Below, piece after piece: positions 8,884-17,629 of a stretch of 64,000 nt of DNA; positions within the stretch are counted from its first letter, which is position 1; every line of letters begins with the position of its first letter. Under the pieces are notes generated by a model. The model saw nothing but the letters and a program-made list of their open reading frames with translations. It searched no databases and was not told the DNA's origin. Both the position numbers and the translations under genes were made by a program. The DNA comes from Mangrovimicrobium sp033283325 (GTDB lineage Bacteria; Pseudomonadota; Gammaproteobacteria; Pseudomonadales; Halieaceae). The stretch lies in NCBI GenBank assembly GCA_033283325.1, contig JAWMQO010000002.1:248001-312000 (forward strand), read 5' to 3'.

Positions 8884-9321
8884 TCAGGAAATGAAAAACG
8901 CGGCTATGCCCAGGGGCGAATGACTCAGGGCTACGCCGAGGATATAGAACGCCACCGCCAGTGCGGCGACGTAGGCTGCCAGGCGCGTGCGCCGGGTCCT
9001 GGCATGTCGCAGGCAGAGCATCCCCAGGGCGATGTAAACCAGCAGGGCAATGATCTTGGCGCTCAGCCAGGGCAGTGCGAAAGGCGATATCCGCCACACC
9101 ACCAGCATGCCGATCGCCGAGGCCAGCAGCAGGGTGTCCACCACGTGGGGGGCCACCCTCACCAGCGGCTTTTGCAGGCGCGGGTCGGCCCTGATCGCCC
9201 AGTAGCCGCGCAGGGCGAAACCGGCGATAGAGACTATCGCGCAGGTGACGTGGAAAAATTTCAGAAACTGGAAAATGGCGGCAATCCCCGCGTGTATCGC
9301 TCCGGGACCAGCCTTGCCCAA
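8884..9321 (-). CDS. SirB2-like small integral membrane protein
   Basis: 145 residues with four hydrophobic helices. The first (QFLKFFHVTCAIVSIAGFALRG) carries the conserved LK-hHV.ca..S..GF.lRg pattern of the SirB family, and later segments (VVDTLLLASAIGM, LSAKIIALLVYIALG) also fit. The family is named for a Salmonella locus linked to invasion gene expression, but its biochemical role is unknown and no virulence role should be read into it here. The start is uncertain: the frame has no upstream ATG, and I use TTG at 9321, just after AGGAAGG. It follows glmS by 15 nt on the same strand, so it is likely the last gene of glmU-glmS-sirB2. Confidence 0.75.
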   Translation of the reverse strand: MGKAGPGAIHAGIAAIFQFLKFFHVTCAIVSIAGFALRGYWAIRADPRLQKPLVRVAPHVVDTLLLASAIGMLVVWRISPFALPWLSAKIIALLVYIALGMLCLRHARTRRTRLAAYVAALAVAFYILGVALSHSPLGIAAFFIS

Positions 9322-9336
9322 ACCTTCCTGCCGCGA

Positions 9337-11166
9337 TTATTCAACCGTCACGGATTTGGCGAGGTTGCGCGGTTTATCCACATCAGTGCCCTTCTGCACC
9401 GCGACGTGGTAGGAGAGCAGTTGCAGGGCAACCGTATAGACGATGGGCTTCACCACCTCCGGGCAGTGGGGCATATTGAGCACCGTGAGTCGTGATTCAC
9501 CACTCAGGCCCGCGTTGCGATCGGCGAATACGAAAAGCTCGCCGCCCCGGGAGCGCACTTCCTCGAGGTTCGACTTGAGCTTTTCCAGCAACTCGTCGCC
9601 CGGCGCCACCGCCACCACCGGCATGTCATTATCCACCAGGGCCAGGGGGCCGTGCTTGAGTTCCCCCGCGGGATAAGCTTCGGCATGGATGTAGGAAATT
9701 TCCTTGAGCTTCAGCGCCCCTTCCATGGCGATGGGGTACTGGATACCACGGCCCAGGAAGAGGGCGTGATGGCGGGGAATAAAGGCCTCGGACAGGTTCT
9801 CGATGGCGGCATCGAGCTCCAGGGTCTCCTGCACGTAGTCCGGCAGCTGGTGCATCGCTGTAGTGAGTTCCGATTCCTTTTCAGCTGACAGCCCTCGGCG
9901 CCGGCCGAGGACCACGGTAAACATCAACAGGGCCAGCAACTGGGTGGTGAAGGCCTTGGTAGAGGCGACGCCGATCTCGATACCGGCGCGGGTGAGAAAC
10001 ACCAGGTCGCTCTCACGCACCAGTGAGCTGTTGGGGACATTGGCAATGACCAGGCTGCCGATGAATTCACCCGGCGCGGTATTGCGCAGGGCGGCGAGGG
10101 TATCGGCGGTCTCGCCAGACTGGGAGATGGTCACCAGCAGCGTCCCCGGCTGGGTCACGCGGCTGCGGTAGCGAAACTCCGAGGCCACTTCCACCTGGCA
10201 GGCCACCCCGGCAATCTCCTCCAGCCAGTAGCGTGCCACCACGCCGGCGTGATAACTGGTGCCGCAGGCGACGATCTGCACCCGCTCGACCCGGTCGAAC
10301 ATTTCCGTTGCACCGGGGCCGAAGGCGCTCTCGCTGATCACGTGATCGCCCCCGGCGTTGAAAGTCGCAGCCAGTGCCCGGGGCTGTTCGTGGATTTCCT
10401 TGAGCATGTAGTGATCGAAGCCACCGAGATCGGCGGATTCCACCGCGCCCTGGATACGGGTCATTTCCCGGGTCAGGTCTCTGCCCTGCTGGTCGAATAC
10501 CCGGATGCTGGAGGGGCTGATCTGCACCAGGTCCCCTTCCTCGAGGTAGATGAAGCGGTCCGTCACCTGGCGCAGCGCGAGATGATCGGAGGCGAGGAAG
10601 TTCTCACCGATGCCGACGCCGATCACCAGCGGGCTGCCATGCCGGGCCGCTACGACGGTATCCGGATGGGCGACATCGATGGCCGCTATGGCGTAGGCAC
10701 CTTCGAGTAGCGCAACGGTTTTGCGCATGGCCTCGGCAAGTTCATCGCCCTCCACCAGTTGGCGGTGCAGCAGGTGAACGATCACTTCGCTGTCGGTCGC
10801 GGAGAGGAATTCGTAGCCCTCCTCCAGCAACTCGCGGCGCAGTTTGTCGTGATTCTCGATAATCCCGTTGTGGACCAGGGCTACCCGCTGGCCGGAGATG
10901 TGCGGGTGGGCGTTGCCGGAGGAGGGTTCGCCGTGGGTTGCCCAGCGGGTGTGGGCAATGCCGGTACAACCCAGGTGCGGCTCCATCTGTTGCGCCTGTT
11001 CCAGCTCGGCCACCTTGCCCAGGCGTTTGTGCAACAGCAGGTTGGTCTCGTTGTCGAGCAGGGCGAGGCCCGCCGAATCGTAGCCGCGATATTCCAGCCG
11101 GCGCAGTCCTTCCAGCAGGATTTCCGAAACTTCACGCCGCGCTGCGGCTGCCACGATTCCGCACAT
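9337..11166 (-). CDS. glmS: Glutamine--fructose-6-phosphate aminotransferase (isomerising)
   Basis: Makes glucosamine-6-phosphate from fructose-6-phosphate and glutamine, the entry step to UDP-GlcNAc for peptidoglycan and LPS. 609 residues, the normal length. After Met removal Cys2 (MCGIVAA) is the glutaminase nucleophile. The class II amidotransferase domain fills about residues 2-220 (RRLEYRGYDSAGLAL, HTRWATHGEPSSGNAHPH). Two SIS sugar-isomerase domains follow (VACGTSYHAGVVARYW, TISQSGETADTLAALR, then FLGRGIQYPIAMEGALKLKE), and the conserved tail is PRNLAKSVTVE. The start is only 2 nt after the glmU stop, so the two genes, which serve consecutive parts of one pathway, are almost certainly co-translated. 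The window shows no sign of the glmS ribozyme class, which belongs to Firmicutes. Confidence 0.97.
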   Translation of the reverse strand: MCGIVAAAARREVSEILLEGLRRLEYRGYDSAGLALLDNETNLLLHKRLGKVAELEQAQQMEPHLGCTGIAHTRWATHGEPSSGNAHPHISGQRVALVHNGIIENHDKLRRELLEEGYEFLSATDSEVIVHLLHRQLVEGDELAEAMRKTVALLEGAYAIAAIDVAHPDTVVAARHGSPLVIGVGIGENFLASDHLALRQVTDRFIYLEEGDLVQISPSSIRVFDQQGRDLTREMTRIQGAVESADLGGFDHYMLKEIHEQPRALAATFNAGGDHVISESAFGPGATEMFDRVERVQIVACGTSYHAGVVARYWLEEIAGVACQVEVASEFRYRSRVTQPGTLLVTISQSGETADTLAALRNTAPGEFIGSLVIANVPNSSLVRESDLVFLTRAGIEIGVASTKAFTTQLLALLMFTVVLGRRRGLSAEKESELTTAMHQLPDYVQETLELDAAIENLSEAFIPRHHALFLGRGIQYPIAMEGALKLKEISYIHAEAYPAGELKHGPLALVDNDMPVVAVAPGDELLEKLKSNLEEVRSRGGELFVFADRNAGLSGESRLTVLNMPHCPEVVKPIVYTVALQLLSYHVAVQKGTDVDKPRNLAKSVTVE

Positions 11167-11168
11167 AC

Positions 11169-12554
11169 TCAGTTCGCTCCCTGGTCTTGCTTGTTGTCGC
11201 CAGCGCCAGGCCGCTGCCAGCCCTGGATATTGCGCTGGCGGCCGCGTCCGACCGCGAGCTCATTGTCAGCGATATTTTCAGTCACCGTGGACCCGGCGGC
11301 AACGAAGCCGCCAGTGGCGATCTCCAGCGGCGCTACCAGGGTGCTGTTGGAGCCGACGAAGACACCGTCGCCGATGCTGGTGCGGTGCTTGTTCACGCCG
11401 TCGTAGTTGCAGGTGATGGTACCGGCGCCAATATTCACGCCCGCACCCATGCCACAGTCACCGATGTAGCTGAGGTGGTTGACCTTGCTGCCCTGCCCGA
11501 TAGACGTATTCTTGGTCTCGACGAAGTTACCGATGCGCGCGCCGTCCGCGAGGCGGGTGCCGGGGCGCAGGCGGGCGTAGGGGCCAACGTTGACCTGCTC
11601 ACCGAGTTGGGCGCTATCGAGGTGGCTCATGGCGTGGACAGTAGAGCCAGCACCGACGCTGACATCCTTGAGCACGCAGTTGGGACCAATGCTGACCCCG
11701 TCAGCCAGTTCCACTTCACCCTCGAAGACCACGTTCACGTCGATACGCACGTCGCTGCCACAGCGCAAGCTGCCGCGAACATCGAAGCGGGCGGGATCGG
11801 CAATCGCCACGCCCTCGCGCAGCAGCGTGTGGGCCAGGCGCAGCTGGTAGGCCCGTTCCACTGCCGCCAGTTGCACCCGGTCATTCACACCCTGGACTTC
11901 GATCTCGGAGCCCGCGCCCTGCGCCGCCACCGGCAGGCCATCTTCAACCGCCAGTGCGAGGATATCCGGCAGATAGTATTCACCCTGGCTGTTGGCGTTG
12001 CCCACAAGGGGCAGGTAGCGCGACAGGATCGCCGCTGGCGCGGCGATGACCCCGGTGTTCACCTCCCGCAGGGCGCGCTGTTCGGGGCTGGCATCCTTGT
12101 GCTCCACCACACCCAGGACATCGCCATCGGGGCCGCGCAGGATGCGGCCGTAGCCCGCTGGATCGGCCAGCTCGACGGTCAACAGGGCCGGCGCCTGACT
12201 GCCGAGAGCGGCGAGGGATTCGAGGGTGGGGGTTTCGATCAGGGGTACGTCGCCGTAGAGCACCAGCACCACGCTGTCGGCGGCAATGGCTGGCAGCGCC
12301 TGCAGGACCGCGTGCCCGGTGCCCAGTTGCTCGGACTGCGTTACCCAGTGCAGGTCCTCGTCGGCCAGCGCAGCCTTCACCGTATCGGCGCCGTGGCCCA
12401 CGACAATATGAATGGCCCGGGGGTCGAGTGCGCGTGCGGTGTCCACCACATGGGCGAGCATCGGCCGCCCGGCCACAGGGTGCAGGACCTTGGGCAGGGA
12501 GGACTTCATGCGGGTGCCCTGCCCCGCGGCGAGGATGACGATTTCGAGCTTCAT
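11169..12554 (-). CDS. glmU: Bifunctional GlcN-1-P acetyltransferase / GlcNAc-1-P uridylyltransferase
   Basis: Cytoplasmic trimeric enzyme making UDP-GlcNAc: acetylates glucosamine-1-phosphate, then couples it to UTP. 461 residues. The N-terminal nucleotidyltransferase has the signature LAAGQGTRMKSSLPKVLHPV at residues about 8-27, followed by VLVLYGDVPLIE. The C-terminal left-handed beta helix shows hexapeptide repeats (RIGNFVETKNTSIGQGSK) and the acetyl-CoA region GAGTITCNYDGVNKHRTSIG. It is the first gene of the glmU-glmS unit; its promoter must lie in the 226-nt divergent gap to aguB, where I found no convincing -35/-10 pair. Confidence 0.97.
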   Translation of the reverse strand: MKLEIVILAAGQGTRMKSSLPKVLHPVAGRPMLAHVVDTARALDPRAIHIVVGHGADTVKAALADEDLHWVTQSEQLGTGHAVLQALPAIAADSVVLVLYGDVPLIETPTLESLAALGSQAPALLTVELADPAGYGRILRGPDGDVLGVVEHKDASPEQRALREVNTGVIAAPAAILSRYLPLVGNANSQGEYYLPDILALAVEDGLPVAAQGAGSEIEVQGVNDRVQLAAVERAYQLRLAHTLLREGVAIADPARFDVRGSLRCGSDVRIDVNVVFEGEVELADGVSIGPNCVLKDVSVGAGSTVHAMSHLDSAQLGEQVNVGPYARLRPGTRLADGARIGNFVETKNTSIGQGSKVNHLSYIGDCGMGAGVNIGAGTITCNYDGVNKHRTSIGDGVFVGSNSTLVAPLEIATGGFVAAGSTVTENIADNELAVGRGRQRNIQGWQRPGAGDNKQDQGAN

Positions 12555-12780
12555 ATACCTGTTTCCGGCGAGTCGTATGGCACCGCTGCCAGCTTGGGGC
12601 CGACATCGATCCGGCGGTTAGCGCATAGTAAAAACCGCTCCGGGTCAATACAACGGCTTTTGTCACAAATTTAGGCTGGCTTATGCCTTACCCCGGGGTG
12701 GTATGTGCTGAGCGCGGGATTGATCTATCCTGAGCCTTTCTGGGGACCCCCCCCTGCCGATTGCCCGGGAGCCGTCAGTT

Positions 12781-13656
12781 ATGGAACGCATGATCAAATT
12801 CGCCGCCGCGCAATTCAGCATGAGCTGGGACACCCCGGCGAATCTCGAACACGCCGAAGCGGCCGTGCGCGAAGCCCACGCACTGGGTGCCCAGGTGATC
12901 CTGCTGCCGGAACTGTTTGCCACGCCCTATTTCTGCAAGACCCAGGATTACGCCCACCTCGAGCTCGCCGCGCCGCTGCAGGGCCACCCGCTCGTCAGCC
13001 GCTTCGCGGCGCTGGCCGCGGAGCTGGAAGTGGTCCTGCCCCTGAGCTATTTCGAGCGCGACACCAATACCCATTACAACTCCCTGGTGATGATCGATGC
13101 CGACGGACGTGTATTGGAAAACTACCGCAAGAGCCACATCCCGGATGGTCCCGGCTACTGCGAGAAGTTCTATTTCACGCCCGGCGATACCGGCTTTCAG
13201 GTCTGGGATACCCGCTACGGCCGCTTCGGCGTCGGCATCTGCTGGGACCAGTGGTTTCCGGAAACCGCCCGTTGTTGCGCACTGGCGGGCGCAGAGGCCC
13301 TGTTTTATCCCACCGCCATCGGTACGGAGCCCCAGGATCCGAGCCTGGATTCCAGCGGCCACTGGCAGCGCGTAATGCAGGGGCACGCGGCGGCCAATAT
13401 TCTGCCGGTGATCGCCGCCAACCGCATCGGCGTGGAGACGGACGGCGGCGTCACCACTACCTTTTATGGCTCATCTTTCATCACCGATCACACCGGGGAA
13501 AAGATCGCCGAGGCCGGCCGGGATAGCAACGCGGTGCTGGTGACCGGCATCGACCTCGACGCCTGCGCACGCTATCGCCGCTCCTGGGGCCTGTTCCGCG
13601 ATCGCAGGCCTGAATTGTATTCGCCGATTACCGCAACGCAGCGGAACCCGGCTTGA
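12781..13656 (+). CDS. aguB: N-carbamoylputrescine amidase
   Basis: Nitrilase-superfamily hydrolase converting N-carbamoylputrescine to putrescine, CO2 and ammonia, the last step of the agmatine route to putrescine. 291 residues. The Glu-Lys-Cys catalytic triad is E44 (LLPELF), K117 (YRKSHIPDGPGY) and C154 (GICWDQWFPE). The segments HIPDGPGYCEKFYFTPGD and CWDQWFPETAR are typical of the AguB branch of the superfamily. The stop overlaps the start of aguA by four bases (TTGA), so the two pathway enzymes are translationally coupled. An alternative start is the Met at residue 4. Confidence 0.95.
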   Translation: MERMIKFAAAQFSMSWDTPANLEHAEAAVREAHALGAQVILLPELFATPYFCKTQDYAHLELAAPLQGHPLVSRFAALAAELEVVLPLSYFERDTNTHYNSLVMIDADGRVLENYRKSHIPDGPGYCEKFYFTPGDTGFQVWDTRYGRFGVGICWDQWFPETARCCALAGAEALFYPTAIGTEPQDPSLDSSGHWQRVMQGHAAANILPVIAANRIGVETDGGVTTTFYGSSFITDHTGEKIAEAGRDSNAVLVTGIDLDACARYRRSWGLFRDRRPELYSPITATQRNPA

Positions 13657-14759
13657 AGGATTTTCCCATCGCGTCGACGCCGCGGGCGGACGGCTTTCGC
13701 ATGCCCGGAGAGCACGAAGCGCAGGCGGCTGTTCTAATGGCCTGGCCGCAACGAACGGACAACTGGCGCGAGGCCGCGGTGCCCGCCCAGAAGGCTTTCG
13801 CCGCCATCGCCAGCGCCATCCTGCCCGTCACCCCTGTCATCGTCTGTGTCGGCCCTTCCGGCCTCGCCAGTGCGAGGGCGGCCTTGCCCACCGGGGTCGA
13901 AATCCTGGAGATTCCCAGCGACGATGCCTGGATGCGCGATATCGGCCCGAGCTATGTCATTGACGCCAATGGAGAACGGCGCGGGGTGGACTGGCAATTC
14001 AATGCCTGGGGCGGCGCGCTCGACGGCCTCTACGAGGATTGGCAGCAGGACGACGCCCTCGCGGGCAAGCTCCTCGCCCTGCGCGACGAGGGCCGCTACC
14101 GTGCACCACTGATCATGGAAGGCGGTGCGTTCCACGTCGACGGAGAGGGCAGCTGCTTTACCACGGAGGAGTGCCTGCTTCATCCGGGGCGCAATCCCGG
14201 CATGGATCGCGCGGCGATTGAACAGATCCTGGGTGATTACCTGGGTGTGGACAAGGTTATCTGGGTGCCCCGGGGGGTCTACCAGGACGAAACCAATGGC
14301 CACGTGGACAACCTGCTGCATGTGGTCCGGCCCGGAGAGCTGGTGCTCAGCTGGTGTAACGATCCTGCCGACCCGATGTACGGGATCTGCCGGGACGCGC
14401 TGTCACTACTGGAATCGACACAGGATGCCCGGGGGCGTTCGCTGCAGGTGCACCGGCTGCCCATGCCCGGGCCACTCTACTATAGCGAAGCTGAAGCCCT
14501 CGGCATCACCGCCTCACCGGGTATGTCACGGCGCGCCGGGGAGCGACTCGCTGCGTCCTATGCCAATTTCCTGATCAGCAACACCCGGGTGATTTTTCCA
14601 TTGCTCGACGAGCGCTTCGATGAGCAGGTACAGGAGATACTGGCGGGGCTATTCCCGGAGCGAGAGGTAGTGGGCGTACCCGGGCGGGAGATACTGCTCG
14701 GCGGTGGCAATATCCACTGCGTGACACAGCAGATTCCGGCGGTAGCCAGGCCGGCATAA
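13653..14759 (+). CDS. aguA: Agmatine deiminase
   Basis: Guanidino-group hydrolase of the peptidylarginine deiminase superfamily that turns agmatine into N-carbamoylputrescine and ammonia, supplying AguB. 368 residues, normal for the family. The start is TTG at 13653: it is needed to keep the conserved N-terminus STPRADGFRMPGEHEAQ, and the next ATG would cut into it. The catalytic Cys is C356 in LLGGGNIHCVTQQIP. Other family segments are DDAWMRDIGPSYV, GGAFHVDGEGSCFTTEECLL and NGHVDNLLHVVRPGE. A TTGA overlap couples it to aguB. It converges on the atp operon, whose terminator lies just after its stop. Confidence 0.95.
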   Translation: MKDFPIASTPRADGFRMPGEHEAQAAVLMAWPQRTDNWREAAVPAQKAFAAIASAILPVTPVIVCVGPSGLASARAALPTGVEILEIPSDDAWMRDIGPSYVIDANGERRGVDWQFNAWGGALDGLYEDWQQDDALAGKLLALRDEGRYRAPLIMEGGAFHVDGEGSCFTTEECLLHPGRNPGMDRAAIEQILGDYLGVDKVIWVPRGVYQDETNGHVDNLLHVVRPGELVLSWCNDPADPMYGICRDALSLLESTQDARGRSLQVHRLPMPGPLYYSEAEALGITASPGMSRRAGERLAASYANFLISNTRVIFPLLDERFDEQVQEILAGLFPEREVVGVPGREILLGGGNIHCVTQQIPAVARPA

Positions 14760-14761
14760 AC

Positions 14762-14787
14762 AAAAAAGCCCCGGAAATGCCGGGGCT
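14762..14787 (-). terminator. Intrinsic terminator of the atp operon
   Basis: Read on the minus strand: an 8-bp stem AGCCCCGG / CCGGGGCT with a 5-nt loop, followed directly by six T (complement of 14762-14767). It begins 23 nt after the atpC stop. On the plus strand it is not followed by T, so it serves mainly the atp transcript. Confidence 0.88.
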
Positions 14788-14809
14788 CTGGCAGGCGGTA
14801 ACAGCGCTC

Positions 14810-15238
14810 TCAGCCGCGGCCGGCGCGATTCTTCATCTTGCGCAGGGTGGCGAGCTGTGCCGCCGCTTCCGCGAGCTGCGCCGAGGCGCGCCCGTAGTCG
14901 AACTCGCCGGACTGGTTAGCCAGGGCGTGTTCAGCTTCGCGGCGAGCTTCTTCCGCAGCGGCTTCGTCTACATCGTCCGCACGCAGCGCGGTATCGGCGA
15001 GGATGGTGACCACGCCGGGCTGCACTTCCAGGAAGCCGCCGGAGACGTAGTAAACCTCTTCGGCGCCCTGCTGGGTGACGATGCGCACGGGGCCGGGTTT
15101 CAGGGCGGTGAGCAGCGGCGCGTGGCCGTAGTTCACACCCAGTTCACCCTCGTTACCGGTGGCGACGAGTGTTTCCACCAGCCCGGAGAAGATTTCCTCC
15201 TCCGCGCTGACGATGTCACAGTGAATAGTCATAGCCAT
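14810..15238 (-). CDS. atpC: ATP synthase F1 subunit epsilon
   Basis: Central-stalk subunit that links gamma to the c ring and can inhibit ATP hydrolysis through its C-terminal helices. 142 residues, the usual length. The N-terminal beta-sandwich starts MAMTIHCDIVSAEEEIFSG and includes GELGVNYGHAPLLTALKPG; the C-terminal alpha-helical hairpin is Ala/Glu/Arg-rich (residues about 88-142). Last gene of the operon, 25 nt after atpD and followed by an intrinsic terminator. Confidence 0.96.
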   Translation of the reverse strand: MAMTIHCDIVSAEEEIFSGLVETLVATGNEGELGVNYGHAPLLTALKPGPVRIVTQQGAEEVYYVSGGFLEVQPGVVTILADTALRADDVDEAAAEEARREAEHALANQSGEFDYGRASAQLAEAAAQLATLRKMKNRAGRG

Positions 15239-15263
15239 GGTTTAGTGGCCTCTCCCTAACGAA

Positions 15264-16667
15264 TCAGGCTTTAAGGTTCTTGGCCTTCTCGACTGCTTCT
15301 TCAATGCCGCCGACCATGTAGAACGCCTGCTCGGGCAGGTGGTCGTATTCACCGGCCAGAATGCCCTTGAATCCGGCGATGGTGTCCTTGAGGGACACGT
15401 ACTTGCCGGGGGACCCGGTGAAGACTTCCGCCACGTGGAAGGGCTGGGACAGGAAACGCTCGATCTTGCGGGCGCGGTCGACTGTCTGCTTGTCTTCCTC
15501 GGACAGTTCGTCCATACCGAGGATGGCGATGATGTCCTTCAGTTCCTTGTAGCGCTGCAGTACTGACTGCACGCCGCGGGCGGTGTCGTAGTGCTCGTTG
15601 CCGATCAGCAGCGGGTCCAGCTGACGGGAAGTGGAGTCCAGCGGGTCAACCGCGGGGTAAATACCTTTCGCAGCGATGTCACGGGACAGTACCACGGTCG
15701 CGTCAAGGTGAGCGAAGGTGGTTGCAGGCGAGGGGTCGGTCAGGTCGTCCGCCGGTACGTATACCGCCTGGATGGAGGTAATGGAGCCAACCTTGGTCGA
15801 GGTAATACGCTCCTGCAGTACGCCCATCTCTTCCGCCAGGGTCGGCTGGTAGCCCACCGCGGAAGGCATACGGCCCAGCAGTGCGGATACTTCGGTTCCC
15901 GCCAGCGTGTAACGGTAGATGTTGTCGACGAACAGGAGTACGTCACGGCCTTCGTCACGGAACTTCTCGGCCATGGTCAGGCCGGTCAGCGCTACACGCA
16001 GACGGTTGCCCGGCGGCTCGTTCATCTGGCCGTAAACCATCGCAACCTTGGAGTTGCTGAAGTTCTCGACGTCGACAACCTTGGATTCCTGCATCTCGAA
16101 GTAGAAGTCGTTACCTTCACGAGTACGCTCACCCACACCGGCAAACACGGACAGGCCGCTGTGCTCGGTGGCGATGTTGTTGATGAGTTCCATCATGTTA
16201 ACGGTCTTGCCCACGCCGGCGCCGCCGAACAGGCCGATCTTGCCGCCCTTGGCGAAGGGACAGACCAGGTCGATAACCTTGATGCCGGTTTCCAGCAGCT
16301 CTTCCGCGGCAGCCAGTTCCTCGTAGGTAGGCGCTGCGCGGTGAATGGAGGCGCGCTCTTTCTCACCGATGGGGCCACACTCGTCAATCGGGTTGCCGAG
16401 TACGTCCATGATGCGGCCGAGGGTTTCGAGACCGACGGGCACCTTGATCGGCGCCTTGGTGTTTTCCACGCTGAGGCCACGGGACAGGCCTTCGGAAGAA
16501 CCCAGCGCAATGGAGCGAACGACACCGTCGCCCAGCTGCTGCTGTACTTCCAGGGTCAGGCCCTTGTCACTGACAGTCAGTGCGTCATACACCTGGGGCA
16601 CTGCATCGCGCGGGAATTCCACGTCGATTACCGCGCCGATGATTTGTACGATGCGTCCGCTACTCAT
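15264..16667 (-). CDS. atpD: ATP synthase F1 subunit beta
   Basis: Catalytic subunit of F1; three copies per enzyme synthesise ATP from ADP and phosphate as gamma rotates. 467 residues. The P-loop is GGAGVGKTVNMMELINN, followed by the GERTREGNDFY catalytic-Glu segment and the MNEPPGNRLRVALTGLTMAE region. The start ATG follows AGAGGA. Unlike the tight spacing elsewhere in the operon, 80 nt separate it from atpG, and this gap is occupied by a large perfect inverted repeat (see the separate entry). That could affect the amount of beta relative to gamma. Confidence 0.97.
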   Translation of the reverse strand: MSSGRIVQIIGAVIDVEFPRDAVPQVYDALTVSDKGLTLEVQQQLGDGVVRSIALGSSEGLSRGLSVENTKAPIKVPVGLETLGRIMDVLGNPIDECGPIGEKERASIHRAAPTYEELAAAEELLETGIKVIDLVCPFAKGGKIGLFGGAGVGKTVNMMELINNIATEHSGLSVFAGVGERTREGNDFYFEMQESKVVDVENFSNSKVAMVYGQMNEPPGNRLRVALTGLTMAEKFRDEGRDVLLFVDNIYRYTLAGTEVSALLGRMPSAVGYQPTLAEEMGVLQERITSTKVGSITSIQAVYVPADDLTDPSPATTFAHLDATVVLSRDIAAKGIYPAVDPLDSTSRQLDPLLIGNEHYDTARGVQSVLQRYKELKDIIAILGMDELSEEDKQTVDRARKIERFLSQPFHVAEVFTGSPGKYVSLKDTIAGFKGILAGEYDHLPEQAFYMVGGIEEAVEKAKNLKA

Positions 16668-16697
16668 GTTCGGATCCTCTCTAAATAAATTCTTTGC

Positions 16698-16741
16698 GGG
16701 GACAGACCCCGGTTTTTTCTGAAAAACCGGGGTCTGTCCCC
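16698..16741 (-). repeat. REP-like perfect inverted repeat between atpG and atpD
   Basis: Two 20-base arms, 16698-16717 and 16722-16741, are exact reverse complements around a 4-base loop (TCTG on plus). Each arm contains the smaller imperfect dyad GGGGACAGACCCC followed by GGTTTTT. The hairpin begins 6 nt after the atpG stop and ends 30 nt before the atpD start. On the minus strand the second arm has no T-run after it, so it should not be a full terminator inside an essential operon. The GGGGACAGACCCC core resembles short REP-type palindromes dispersed in many gammaproteobacteria beside RAYT transposases; this assignment is inference. Confidence 0.85.
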
Positions 16742-16747
16742 ATTTAA

Positions 16748-17611
16748 CTAGCTGATCGCCGCAGCGCCGCTGACGATTTCCGACAGCTCCTGGGTGATCG
16801 CCGCCTGGCGCGCCTTGTTGTAGATCAGCTGCAGGTCTTCGATCAGGTCGCCGGCGTTGTCGGTGGCGTTTTTCATCGCCAGCATCCGCGCCGCCTGTTC
16901 ACAGGCGCCGTTCTCGACCACCGCCTGGTAAACCTGCGACTCGATGTAACGCTTCAACAGGCCTTCCAGCAGCTCCTTCGCATCGGGCTCGTAGATGTAG
17001 TCCCAGTGGTGGGCCATCTCGTCCGACTCTTCGGCTTCCAGCGGCAGCAACTGCTCGACCGTGGGCGTCTGGGTCATGGTGTTGACGAACTCGTTGCTGA
17101 CCAGGAACAGGCGGTCGATACGCCCTTCCTCGTAGGCATCCAGCATCGCTTTCACGCCGCCGATCAGGTCGCCGAGGCCGGGCTCTTCACCGAGGTCGCG
17201 CACCGCGGCAATCACGTTGCCGCCGTAGCTGTTGAAGAAGGCCGAGGCTTTCGCGCCCACCAGGCTGAGGTCGATTTGCACGTCCTGCTGGTGCCATTCT
17301 TTCATCGCCCGCACGGTGGTCTTGAACAGGTTGATGTTCAGGCCGCCACACAGGCCGCGATCGGTGGAGACCACGATGAAACCGACGCGTTTGACTTCGC
17401 GCTGCTCCATGTACATGTGGCGATACTCAGGCGCGGCATTGGCCAGGTGGCCAACCACGGCGCGCATGCGGCGCGCGTAGGGCTTGCCCAGCTGCATGCG
17501 GTCCTGTGCCTTGCGCATCTTGCTCGCCGCAACCATCTCCATCGCACTGGTGATCTTCTGCGTGCTCTGGATGCTGGAGATCTTGGTGCGGATTTCTTTT
17601 CCGACTGCCAT
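16748..17611 (-). CDS. atpG: ATP synthase F1 subunit gamma
   Basis: Rotor shaft of F1. 287 residues, equal to the E. coli length. Conserved N-terminus MAVGKEIRTKISSIQSTQKI, then TSAMEMVAASKMRKAQ, the mid segment STDRGLCGGLNINLFK, and C-terminal MLAMKNATDNAGDLIEDLQL ending AAITQELSEIVSGAAA. It follows atpA by 18 nt. The gene after it is separated by the inverted repeat at 16698-16741. Confidence 0.97.
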   Translation of the reverse strand: MAVGKEIRTKISSIQSTQKITSAMEMVAASKMRKAQDRMQLGKPYARRMRAVVGHLANAAPEYRHMYMEQREVKRVGFIVVSTDRGLCGGLNINLFKTTVRAMKEWHQQDVQIDLSLVGAKASAFFNSYGGNVIAAVRDLGEEPGLGDLIGGVKAMLDAYEEGRIDRLFLVSNEFVNTMTQTPTVEQLLPLEAEESDEMAHHWDYIYEPDAKELLEGLLKRYIESQVYQAVVENGACEQAARMLAMKNATDNAGDLIEDLQLIYNKARQAAITQELSEIVSGAAAIS

Positions 17612-17629
17612 CTGCAGGTCCTCGGGCGC

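Noticed and set aside
10333..10352. Palindrome GATCACGTGATC inside glmS as a parS
   Set aside because: Inner TCACGTGA matches but flanking bases do not fit TGTTNCACGTGNAACA; coding coincidence.
15424..15439. GCCACGTGGAAGG inside atpD as a parS
   Set aside because: About 11 of 16 bases match; below what is usually bound and within a conserved coding segment.
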